Positions 40,861-48,520 of a stretch of 64,000 nt of DNA are shown piece by piece. Below the pieces are notes generated by a model. The model made no database searches, had not been told where the DNA came from, and saw only the letters and a list, made by a program, of their open reading frames with translations. The first letter of the stretch is position 1; every line of letters starts with the position of its first letter. This DNA is from JBBPZK01 sp965219175 (GTDB lineage: Bacteria > Actinomycetota > Rubrobacteria > Rubrobacterales > Rubrobacteraceae). The position numbers and the translations under genes were made by a program. The stretch lies in the NCBI GenBank assembly GCA_965219175.1, contig CBDCNI010000001.1, positions 1,984,001 through 2,048,000 on the forward strand, in the 5' to 3' direction.

Positions 40861-41553
40861 CTATCCCGCCTCCTGGGCTTCCAGGCCGAGCCTCTCGTCG
40901 CCCCCGATTCCAGACTGGTGGATAACGGCGTCATTTACCGGCTCCGGGACCAGCCTTTTGCCGATCACATCGAAGTAAATAGCCCGGTCTTGAATGGTCC
41001 GCCAGACGTTCTTCACTTCCCGCCGATCATCCGAGCAGGCGAAGATGAGGACCTTCCCCTTCTCGAACTCTTCGTTCCAGTAGCCGGATTCTTCCGGAGG
41101 CGCCTGCATGTCTATGAGTATCGGCAACACCCCGACCTTGCCGAAAGCGCCGGCCGCGAGGATAGCCGCCTGACCCATGAAGAAGATGAAGAACGGCAGC
41201 CCGATGCCGGGCGTTGTAAACGCGAAGAAGAGACCGCAGATGGCGAACACGATCGAGAACCCGACGATGAGATCCAACCCTCGGTCGTCGTCCGGGACTA
41301 TGATGTAGCGCGTCCCTTCGGGGAAAGGCTCTTCCTGATCCGGATCTTTCCGCTTCAGTACGACGGTCAGGTCCTCACCTTCTATCCCGTACTTGTTCAA
41401 GTCCGCGATGGTCTGGCTCACGCCGCCGCCGTCCTCGAAAACCCCGATCACCGTGTACCCCTCGCCACGCTCTACAGGCGCGTCCCGCCGCAACTCGGTC
41501 AAGGTGAAACCCAAAAAGATAAAGACGCCTCGAAAGAGAGGGATGTCCGCCAC
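40861..41553 (-). CDS. Two-helix membrane protein, first gene of respiratory operon
   Basis: No firm family. The 230-aa product has a ferredoxin-like cytoplasmic part (YTVIGVFEDGGGVSQTIADLNKYGIEGEDLTVVLKR), then two helices (GLDLIVGFSIVFAICGLFFAF; GLPFFIFFMGQAAILAAGAFG), and a C-terminal soluble part (GKVLIFACSDDRREVKNVW). This layout recalls ActD (DUF3341) of alternative complex III, but the match is by pattern only. GTG 41553 has a poor ribosome site; TTG codons about 45-60 bases on would start nearer the conserved part. Confidence 0.6.
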   Translation of the reverse strand: MADIPLFRGVFIFLGFTLTELRRDAPVERGEGYTVIGVFEDGGGVSQTIADLNKYGIEGEDLTVVLKRKDPDQEEPFPEGTRYIIVPDDDRGLDLIVGFSIVFAICGLFFAFTTPGIGLPFFIFFMGQAAILAAGAFGKVGVLPILIDMQAPPEESGYWNEEFEKGKVLIFACSDDRREVKNVWRTIQDRAIYFDVIGKRLVPEPVNDAVIHQSGIGGDERLGLEAQEAG

Positions 41554-41865
41554 CCCGGAATCAGCGCGCCCCTACATCCCGTTACAAAGCCGCGTATACC
41601 CACCTCGCCTCCTCTCCATCCGAATACTCCGCCTCAGTCCGAGAGCCTCGATCAGAGAGCCTCACAGCCGAAGCCTGGCACGAATTTGTGAGAAGGTTAA
41701 CTGAAAAGCGCCTAGCAAAAGTAAACTACGGCAAACTAGCGGTAAAGATATGGTTAAGGTTCTTTAACTCTTGCGGTCCCGAGCTCCAGAGTTACGAGAG
41801 AAGCAGGATTTTCGGATTTTCGTCTACTTTACGGAGAGCAGAGTTTTTGTCTTTTGGAACGCTCT
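41554..41865. other. 312-bp intergenic region with phased repeats
   Basis: No gene is seen. The region is AT-rich from about 41690 to 41850. It holds the phased repeats and second copy of the 26-bp block (separate entry) and should contain the promoter of the respiratory operon. No clear terminator for the hydrolase gene is visible. Confidence 0.6.
41723..41767 (+). promoter_or_regulatory. Helically phased repeats and 26-bp block, copy 2
   Basis: AAACTACGGC (41723) and AAACTAGCGG (41733) are followed by TAAAGATATGG (41743) and TTAAGGTTCTT (41754): four A-rich units at 10-11 bp spacing. Bases 41742-41767 repeat the block at 34888-34913. Such phasing is typical of OmpR/PhoP-family binding sites. 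It lies about 190 bases upstream of the respiratory operon. Confidence 0.5.
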
Positions 41866-42693
41866 TCAGCGCCCGGCGAAGAAGTCCGCGAGGAGGCCGC
41901 CGACCTTCTCCGGGTCGTCTTCCATCGGGATGTGACGGGCGCCGGGAACGGTTGCGAGGAGCGCGTTGGGCATCTCGCGCTCGAAACGCTCGGCGTAGGA
42001 GATGGGCTGGAACTCGTCCTCCTCGCCCCACACGAGTAGCGTGGGCAGGCCCAGTTCCTTCAAGGGCTCGACCAGATCCAGGGTGTACCGGGCGTCGGCG
42101 GCCGCGGCCAGGGCCGTCCAGGAGCGGGTTCCGTTCTCGGTGCGCCAGGGAGATAGATAGTCTTCCTCCTCGGATGAGGACAGGTCTCGGGAGATCGCCT
42201 TGCCCATGGACCCGCGTCGCAACTCGACCAGTTCCTCGGGCGTGATGTTCTCCGCCAGTTCCGGATCTCGGAAGCGTGAAACCGCCGGTACCGGCCAGGA
42301 GTCATAGAGGACGCTGTTGACAAGCGCGAGCTTCCCTACCCGGCCCTGCCCCGAAACCGCGACGTGCTGGGCGACCGCCCCGCCGATGTCGTGACCGGCG
42401 ACGGCGAAAGAGTCCCCGACCCCGAGAGCTTCGGCGACCTGCAATACTAACCCGGCAAGCGCCGGAACCTCGGCCTCCTCCTTGGAGAGCTTCCCTCCGG
42501 AGCGCCCAAATCCGGGGAAGTCTAGAGCGAATACTTCATTGTCCTGCCCGATCCGTTCTATGACCGGCTGCCAGACCCGGCTCCAGAAAGTGCCGTGCAA
42601 CAGCAACACGGGGGTCCCTTCACCAACGTGGAGGTAGCTGATCTCCCGTCCGCCAACGTCTACGTTCTCTCTGCTTAATGCTGTATTAGCCAC
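41866..42693 (-). CDS. Alpha/beta hydrolase with GHD nucleophile elbow
   Basis: This 275-aa cytoplasmic alpha/beta hydrolase has LLLHGTFWSRVWQPVIERIG (oxyanion HGT), FALDFPGFGRSGG, and a nucleophile elbow AGHDIGGAVAQHVA with Asp in place of Ser. LLVWGEEDEFQP and GARHIPMEDDPEKVGGLL supply the acid and His. An Asp nucleophile is typical of epoxide hydrolases and haloalkane/haloacetate dehalogenases rather than esterases. The substrate is unknown. A 176-bp gap separates it from the biotin-carrier gene. Confidence 0.82.
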   Translation of the reverse strand: MANTALSRENVDVGGREISYLHVGEGTPVLLLHGTFWSRVWQPVIERIGQDNEVFALDFPGFGRSGGKLSKEEAEVPALAGLVLQVAEALGVGDSFAVAGHDIGGAVAQHVAVSGQGRVGKLALVNSVLYDSWPVPAVSRFRDPELAENITPEELVELRRGSMGKAISRDLSSSEEEDYLSPWRTENGTRSWTALAAAADARYTLDLVEPLKELGLPTLLVWGEEDEFQPISYAERFEREMPNALLATVPGARHIPMEDDPEKVGGLLADFFAGR

Positions 42694-42869
42694 AAAACTC
42701 CCTCGTGATAGCCGTATCCGACGCTTCTCGATTTGCCCGCGCCTTCCTACCCGGCATACCGGTACGATGCACCCTGCAACGATTAAGACTCTCCGGAGCC
42801 TCTAACAGGGATCCACATACCAACTTTATAAACCCAACAACAAAAATGCCGGATTCCCGGACAATACTT

Positions 42870-43109
42870 CTACTTGAGTTCCAGGACTTCTTGGCCCGCA
42901 TCCACGGCTTCTTCGTTCTCCACCAGGAACTTCGAGACCGTGCCGCTCTCTTCGGCCTTGACCTCGTGGAAGGACTTCATCACCTCGATCAGGCCGATAG
43001 TGTCCCCGGCGGAGACCTCGTCTCCCTCTTCGACGTAGTAGTCGCTGTCCGGGTCCGGTCTACGGTAGAAAGTACCGGGTATCTGCGCCTTTACGGTCTT
43101 GTCTGCCAA
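42870..43109 (-). CDS. Biotin carboxyl carrier protein domain
   Basis: The 79-aa protein is a bare biotinyl domain: AQIPGTFYRRPDPDSDYYVEEGDEVSAGDTIGLIEVMKSFHEV with biotinylation site Lys45 in EVMKS, and a closing SKFLVENEEAVDAGQEVLEL. It is shorter than AccB because it lacks the N-terminal linker. It lies 12 bases after pxpA and opposite a divergent biotin carboxylase, which suggests it serves a small-molecule carboxylase linked to 5-oxoproline metabolism. Confidence 0.88.
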   Translation of the reverse strand: MADKTVKAQIPGTFYRRPDPDSDYYVEEGDEVSAGDTIGLIEVMKSFHEVKAEESGTVSKFLVENEEAVDAGQEVLELK

Positions 43110-43121
43110 CGTTTTCTCCTC

Positions 43122-43895
43122 CTAGGAAACTTTCTGCTTCGCACGACCCAACGGGCGGATCTCGATACCGTTCTCCTCAAGCTTTTTCGCTATCGCCTCG
43201 GCCAGCTTGACGGCGCCCGGAGTATCTCCGTGTACGCAAACGGAGTCGGAGGCGACCTCTATGTCATTACCACTTTCGGTCTTGACTTTGCCTTCGGTAA
43301 CGGCCCGGACCACCCTCTCCCCTACTTCTTCGGGGTCCAACTCTTCGGTCACGCTGCGGGTGAAGATGATCTGCCCGTCGTCGTTGTACTCGCGGTCGGC
43401 ATAGAACTCCGCGGCTACCGGCTGGCCCATCTTTTGAGCCACTTCGTGAGTTACGGAAGCTTGCATGCAGAAGAGTAGCAGATCGGGGTCCACCCGCTGT
43501 ATCGCCTCGATAATGGCCCTGGAGAGCTCTTCGTCGCGGGCGGCGACCATGTATAGGGCGCCGTGGGGCTTTACGTGCTGGACCTCCATATCGTGGTAGC
43601 GGGCGAACTCGCGCAGGGCGCCGAGCTGGTAGATAAGCTCGGCGTGGATCTCATCCGGAGAGACGTTCATCTCACGGCGCCCGAAGCCGACGAGGTCCCG
43701 ATACCCCGGATGCACGCCCACCGCGACGCCGTGCTCTTTCGCGAGCGCCACGGTCTTGCGCATGGTGCCCGGGTCACCGGCATGGAAACCGGCCGCAATG
43801 TTGGCGGAGGAGATGTAACGCATCATCTCCTCGTCGAAGCCCATCTTCCAGGGGCCGAAGCTCTCTCCCATGTCGCAGCTAACGTCTACATTCAT
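43122..43895 (-). CDS. pxpA: 5-oxoprolinase subunit A (LamB/YcsF family)
   Basis: The 257-aa protein starts VDVSCDMGESFGPWKMG and has SSANIAAGFHAGDPGTMRKTVALAKEHGVAVGVHPGY, KPHGALY and ADREYNDDGQI, all characteristic of PxpA. With PxpB and PxpC it hydrolyses 5-oxoproline to glutamate at the cost of ATP. Gene order pxpB-pxpC-pxpA-BCCP on the minus strand, with gaps of 13 bases or less, indicates one operon. Confidence 0.93.
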   Translation of the reverse strand: MNVDVSCDMGESFGPWKMGFDEEMMRYISSANIAAGFHAGDPGTMRKTVALAKEHGVAVGVHPGYRDLVGFGRREMNVSPDEIHAELIYQLGALREFARYHDMEVQHVKPHGALYMVAARDEELSRAIIEAIQRVDPDLLLFCMQASVTHEVAQKMGQPVAAEFYADREYNDDGQIIFTRSVTEELDPEEVGERVVRAVTEGKVKTESGNDIEVASDSVCVHGDTPGAVKLAEAIAKKLEENGIEIRPLGRAKQKVS

Positions 43896-43902
43896 CCTAC
43901 TC

Positions 43903-44877
43903 CTAACCCAAAGCCTGCTTGATCTCCGCCATCCGGCGCCGCCGCTCCTCGCGGGCCCCGAGCGCCTCTTCGAGGTCCACGGAGCGGAAACGAGTCTTGT
44001 CGTTGGTCTTGGACTGGGCCAGCTTGTCGCGGTCCGCGCTTATGACGGCGCCGATGGTCGCGTAGCCGCCGCCGGTCACCGCGTCGTTCATCAGCACGAT
44101 TGGCTCGACCCCACCAGGTACCTGGATAGAGCCGATCGGGTACCCGAAGTCAACGACGTTCGCCTGATCCGCGCCCGCGCCCGCCGGCTGCTCACGCTCG
44201 ACAAACTTCAACTCGCCTCCCTTATAACGATACCCTACCCGGTCCGCGTCTGGTGTCACGGTCCAGGTAGTGTCTAGGAACTCCTCCATGCTCTCCTCGG
44301 TAAGGCGGTAGCTCGCCAGCCCGATGACCACGCGCAACTCCGTCTCCTTGCTATAAGCCGGGATCTGCTCTCGTACCACGGCCATTCCTAGACGCCCGGA
44401 GCGGTCTCCCGCCCTGCCGATCTCCAACTCGTCTCCCTCTTTGAGGGCGCGTCCCTCATGGCCGCCGAGCCCGATCAGGGTATAAGTGGAACGGCTGTGC
44501 AAGAATACTGGAACCTCCAATCCACCTGCAACCGCCAGATAGGACCTGGCGCCGTTCTTCAGGTAATCGAAGGAGAGCACGTCTCCCGCCTCTACCGCGA
44601 ACGTCTCCCAGGTCGGGGCCTCCCCGCCGTTGACCTTCGGCGGCATCTCCGCGCCGGTGATGGCGATGACGCAGTCCTCCGTGAACTCCAGCTCCGGCCC
44701 GAAGTAAGTAATCTCGAGCCCGGCCGTCCCTTCTTCGTTTCCGACGAGGTAATTGCCGACCTGGTAAGAAAACACATCCATCGCCCCCGAAGGCGGCATC
44801 CCGATCGCGTACTCTCCAAAGCGTCCCGTGTCCTGAACCGTGGTTAGAAGCCCCGGTTTCCTGACCTTAATCGCCAT
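43903..44877 (-). CDS. pxpC: 5-oxoprolinase subunit C / biotin-dependent carboxyltransferase family
   Basis: The 324-aa protein has the family features VRKPGLLTTVQDTGRFGEYAIGMPPSGAMD, ITGAEMPPKVNG, ARSYLAVAGG, and VDFGYPIGSIQVPGGVEPIVLMNDAVTGGGYATIG. PxpC is homologous to one half of urea amidolyase/allophanate hydrolase and works as a complex with PxpB. It overlaps pxpB by 11 bases. Confidence 0.92.
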   Translation of the reverse strand: MAIKVRKPGLLTTVQDTGRFGEYAIGMPPSGAMDVFSYQVGNYLVGNEEGTAGLEITYFGPELEFTEDCVIAITGAEMPPKVNGGEAPTWETFAVEAGDVLSFDYLKNGARSYLAVAGGLEVPVFLHSRSTYTLIGLGGHEGRALKEGDELEIGRAGDRSGRLGMAVVREQIPAYSKETELRVVIGLASYRLTEESMEEFLDTTWTVTPDADRVGYRYKGGELKFVEREQPAGAGADQANVVDFGYPIGSIQVPGGVEPIVLMNDAVTGGGYATIGAVISADRDKLAQSKTNDKTRFRSVDLEEALGAREERRRRMAEIKQALG

Positions 44878-45772
44878 AGAGCACTACCAGGATCTCCTTG
44901 TTGTAGGCGTGCGGGTCTTCCAGCGAGCGGTCCGGCTGGAAGGTGAGCTCGCGAATACGATACTCGAAAGTCCCATCCTCGACCCGCGCCCGAACCTCGT
45001 CAAACTCCTCCTGGTCTATGCCGCGATAGTTGAAGATGTCGCCGGGCCTGGGGAAGACGATGGAATCCTGAAAGTCCTTTAGCCGCTGGCTGACGTCCAG
45101 TACCGGAGCCGGCGCGAGCCCGTAGAGCTGGTAGCCCCCGGCGCCCTGGACGGAATAGACCACCGCGAACCCGCCGCCAAAGCCAAAGGCTCGTTCTGGG
45201 GTGTACGTCCTGGGCCTCACGTACTTCGGCACCTCTACCTGCTCTTCGGGCGGGACCAGTTGGTAGCACCAGGGCAGCCCCGGCACGAAGCCGATCATGG
45301 TGACCAGCCACGGGGAACCCAGCAGAGCCGCTATAAAGTCCTCCTTCGAGTTGTAGCCGTTTATGCGGGCAGAGTACTCAAGGTCGGTCGCCTCCGGGTC
45401 CTGGTGCCGGTCCCGGAAACGCATCAAGGCCTCGTGGGTCCAGGGGTCTTCCATCATGACCGGTACGTCCACGACCCGCGTGTGCAACTCGAAGTCCTGG
45501 ATGTCACCGACCTCTTCGTCTATCTCTTTGAGGTGTGAGATCAACTCATCCGGGTGCAACTCTTCAGGGTCTATCCGGACCATGTAAGAAGCGTTGGAGG
45601 GACAAATATCCGTCACGCCGGAAACAGCTTCCTCCCGGAGCCGGTTCGTAATAGCCATCGCCCGGAAGTTGACCTCCAGGCTCATGGCCTCCGCCAACTC
45701 AACGAAAACGTACTCGTCCCCGCCATAACTGTACCGGGCCTGAGGTAGCCCGGCCTCGACGCTGCGGCTCAT
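44867..45772 (-). CDS. pxpB: 5-oxoprolinase subunit B (allophanate hydrolase subunit 1 family)
   Basis: The 301-aa protein has an N-terminal carboxyltransferase-C/D domain with SYGGDEYVFVELAE, IDPEELHPDELISHLKEI, then IAALLGSPWLVTMIGFVPGLPWCYQL and RPRTYTPERAFGFGGGFAVVYSVQGAGGYQLYGLAP. It is longer than E. coli PxpB (about 220 aa), by an extra N-terminal part. First gene of the operon; a TTGACG/TAGTAT promoter lies 38 bases upstream. Confidence 0.9.
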   Translation of the reverse strand: MSRSVEAGLPQARYSYGGDEYVFVELAEAMSLEVNFRAMAITNRLREEAVSGVTDICPSNASYMVRIDPEELHPDELISHLKEIDEEVGDIQDFELHTRVVDVPVMMEDPWTHEALMRFRDRHQDPEATDLEYSARINGYNSKEDFIAALLGSPWLVTMIGFVPGLPWCYQLVPPEEQVEVPKYVRPRTYTPERAFGFGGGFAVVYSVQGAGGYQLYGLAPAPVLDVSQRLKDFQDSIVFPRPGDIFNYRGIDQEEFDEVRARVEDGTFEYRIRELTFQPDRSLEDPHAYNKEILVVLYGD

Positions 45773-45809
45773 ATAACGCTTCCACTCCCCTTACGTTGAC
45801 GACTGCCCG

Positions 45810-45868
45810 ATACTACTAGCGCCGGAAATCCACGTCAATAACTGCTAAAAGATATTTGTCAGACCGAA
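45810..45868 (-). promoter_or_regulatory. pxp promoter with upstream operator-like site
   Basis: On the minus strand TTGACG (45838-45833), 17 bases, then TAGTAT (45815-45810) form a promoter for pxpB. ATTTGTCAGACCGAA (45854-45868, plus strand) lies upstream and matches 11 of 15 bases of the palindrome at 60632. It sits between the divergent pxpB and accC genes. Confidence 0.45.
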
Positions 45869-45941
45869 ATGTTCGAGAGAAAGCTCGGTACTCGCTGACG
45901 GTATGATGTTGGGCAAGCTCGTATGTGGAGGGATGGGCGTT

Positions 45942-47291
45942 ATGTTCGAGAAGGTTCTAATTGCAAACCGGGGGGAGATCTCCTTGCGCGTCATCCGCGC
46001 CTGCCAGGAGCTGGAGGTCACGGCGGTGGCGGTCTACTCTGACGCAGACGCCGAGTCGCTCCCCGTGCGCCACGCGGACGAGACGATCAACATCGGCCCA
46101 CCGCCGGCCGGCAAGAGCTACCTGAACGTGGAGAATATAATCGAGGCGGCGAAGGAGTCTGGAGCGGAGGCGATCCATCCCGGCTACGGCTTTCTCGCGG
46201 AGAACGCGGCGTTCGCCGCCGCCTGCCGGGACGCCGGGATAACGTTCATAGGGCCTTCGGCGGAAGCTATCGAGGCGCTGGGCAACAAGTCGGGGGCGCG
46301 GGAGCTGGCGAAAAAAGCAGGCGTGCCGGTTGCCCCAGGCTCGGAGAACGTAGGCTCCGCCGACGAGGCCGTCCAGACCGCCGAGGACATCGGATATCCG
46401 GTCATGGTCAAGGCGGCGGCGGGTGGTGGCGGACGCGGTATCCGCCTAGCCGCCGATGAAGATGAGCTTCGACAGGCGGTGCAGGACGCCAAGAGGGAAG
46501 CTACGTCCGCTTTCGGGGATGGGTCCCTGTACCTGGAGAAGTTCCTGACCAACCCGCGTCACGTAGAAGTTCAGGTGATCGGGGACAACAAAGGCAACGT
46601 CATCCACCTCTACGAGCGGGAGTGCTCGATGCAACGCCGCCGGCAGAAAGTCCTGGAGGAGGCGCCTTCACCAAGCATCAACTCCGAAGTCAGGGAGGAG
46701 ATGACAGAGGCGGCGGTCCGGCTGGCACAGGAAGCTGGGTACGCGAACGCTGGGACAGTCGAATTCCTGGTCGAAGGAGGCGAAGCCGGCGATGATTTCT
46801 ACTTTATCGAGATGAACACGAGGATACAGGTAGAGCACCCGGTAACGGAGATGCTCACGGGCGTGGACCTGGTGAAAGAGCAGATCCGGGTCGCCGCGGG
46901 CGAGCCTCTGAGCTTTACGCAGGAAGACGTGCCGCTGGTCGGCCACGCGATAGAATTCCGCATCAACGCCGAAGACCCGGACAACGACTTCATGCCCTCG
47001 CCCGGCGAGGTCACCTTCCTCGAAGTACCCGGCGGCCCCGGCGTCCGCGTGGACTCGGCCGTCTACCAGGGGTATAGGATCCCACCCTTCTACGACTCGA
47101 TGGTCGGCAATCTAATCGTGTGGGCCCTGACGCGCGAAGAGGCGATAAACCGCGCCCGCCGCGCCCTGCGCGAGTACCGCCTGGAAGGCATAAAGACAAC
47201 CATCCCCCTACACACGCGCCTGCTCGGCGAGGAAGCCTTCCGCTCCGGCAAATACCACACAGGCTATCTAGAAAAGCTACTGGGTGACTAG
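45942..47291 (+). CDS. accC: Biotin carboxylase (AccC-type)
   Basis: The 449-aa ATP-grasp enzyme carboxylates biotin on a carrier domain. It begins FEKVLIANRGEISLRVIRACQELE, has AIHPGYGFLAENA, the glycine-rich AAAGGGGRGIRLA loop, EVQVIGDNKGNVIHLYERECSMQRRRQKVLEEAPSP in the usual place, and FIEMNTRIQVEHPVTEM with metal and substrate residues. ATG 45942 follows GGAGGG; upstream in-frame starts are weaker. It is divergent from the pxp-BCCP operon and has no carboxyltransferase gene beside it. Confidence 0.92.
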   Translation: MFEKVLIANRGEISLRVIRACQELEVTAVAVYSDADAESLPVRHADETINIGPPPAGKSYLNVENIIEAAKESGAEAIHPGYGFLAENAAFAAACRDAGITFIGPSAEAIEALGNKSGARELAKKAGVPVAPGSENVGSADEAVQTAEDIGYPVMVKAAAGGGGRGIRLAADEDELRQAVQDAKREATSAFGDGSLYLEKFLTNPRHVEVQVIGDNKGNVIHLYERECSMQRRRQKVLEEAPSPSINSEVREEMTEAAVRLAQEAGYANAGTVEFLVEGGEAGDDFYFIEMNTRIQVEHPVTEMLTGVDLVKEQIRVAAGEPLSFTQEDVPLVGHAIEFRINAEDPDNDFMPSPGEVTFLEVPGGPGVRVDSAVYQGYRIPPFYDSMVGNLIVWALTREEAINRARRALREYRLEGIKTTIPLHTRLLGEEAFRSGKYHTGYLEKLLGD

Positions 47292-47340
47292 AGCTGAAGG
47301 ATGGCGGGCCGGGATCTTCATCCGACGAGCTTGAAACAGC

Positions 47341-48519
47341 CTAAATCACGGAATTCCGACGGAACGAAGCAGCTGCTTCTTCGCCGTAACCTAGTTCCTT
47401 GAGTATAGCTTCGGTATGCTGACCGACCTCCGGGATCGGGGACATGACCGGCTTCACGCCCTCCATCGTCACCGGTGGTAATAGAGCGCGCAGGGGACCT
47501 ACGGGAGAACCGACCTCCCTCCATCTGTCACGGGCTTCGAGCTGCGGGTGGTCGAGGAAATCCTGGACGCTCCTCATGCGGGCGTTGGCTATGCCGGCCC
47601 CCTCCAGGCGTTCCATGACCGCCTCCGAGGAGAGTTTCTGCAAAACGTCCTCGATCTCCTGGTGAAGAGCATCCCTGTTCTCGACACGGTGCGAATTGCC
47701 GTCGAAACGGTTGTCATCGGCCAGGGCGGGACTTTCGAGTACCTCCCCGCAAAACCGTTCCCACTCTCTTTCGTTCTGTATTCCGAGGAAGATGGTCTCT
47801 CTATCTCCGCACTCGAAAGGCCCATAAGGCGCGATGGAGGTATGGCTCGCGCCGCTTCTACGAGGCTCCTCGCCGCCGTACAGCGTGTAGTAGCCCGGAA
47901 AACCCATCCACTCTCCGAGAGCCTCGAAGAGAGAGACCTCGAAAGCGGCGCCCTCTCCGGTACGCTCCCGGTTGAAGAGGGCGGTGAGTATGCCGGAGTA
48001 GGCGTACATGCCGCAGGCTATGTCCGCGACGGAGATGCCGACCTTCGAGGGGGTTTCGGGCGTGCCGGTGATCGAGACGAGACCGGCCTCGCACTGCACC
48101 AGCAGGTCGTAGGCTTTCTTGTCCCGGTACGGCCCCGAAGAGCCGTAGCCCGACACGTCACAGACGATCAGCCTGGGGTGCTTCTCCCGCAAGTCACCCG
48201 ACCCGAAGCCGAGCCTTCCGGCGGCGCCCGGCGCCAGGTTCTGGATAAACACGTCGGCTCTCTCGACGAGCCGGCCGAGTATCTCCCTGGCGCTTTCTTC
48301 TTTCAGGTTCAGCGTCAGGGACTCCTTGGAGCGGTTGAGCCAGACGAAGTGACTGGAGAGTCCTTCCACGGTCTCGTCGTAGCCGCGGGCGAAGTCCCCG
48401 ACGCCGGGGCGCTCTATCTTTATGACCCTGGCGCCGAGGTCGGCGAGTTGGCGGGTGGCGAATGGGGCGGCCACGGCTTGCTCAAGGGAGACGACGGTGA
48501 TTCCTTCGAGGGGGAGCAT
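47341..48519 (-). CDS. CaiB/BaiF family CoA-transferase
   Basis: The 392-aa family III CoA-transferase begins LPLEGITVVSLEQAVAAPFATRQLADLGARVIKIERP, has GDFARGYDETVEG, the LNRSKESLTLNLKE segment, and VQNLAPG-like FIQNLAPGAAGRLGFG, with the nucleophilic Asp region in VCDVSGYGSSGPYRDKKAYDLLVQ. It moves CoA between carboxylic acids. ATG 48519 is one base after the acyl-CoA dehydrogenase stop. It is the last gene of a maoC-acd-caiB operon. Confidence 0.9.
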   Translation of the reverse strand: MLPLEGITVVSLEQAVAAPFATRQLADLGARVIKIERPGVGDFARGYDETVEGLSSHFVWLNRSKESLTLNLKEESAREILGRLVERADVFIQNLAPGAAGRLGFGSGDLREKHPRLIVCDVSGYGSSGPYRDKKAYDLLVQCEAGLVSITGTPETPSKVGISVADIACGMYAYSGILTALFNRERTGEGAAFEVSLFEALGEWMGFPGYYTLYGGEEPRRSGASHTSIAPYGPFECGDRETIFLGIQNEREWERFCGEVLESPALADDNRFDGNSHRVENRDALHQEIEDVLQKLSSEAVMERLEGAGIANARMRSVQDFLDHPQLEARDRWREVGSPVGPLRALLPPVTMEGVKPVMSPIPEVGQHTEAILKELGYGEEAAASFRRNSVI

Positions 48520-48520
48520 T

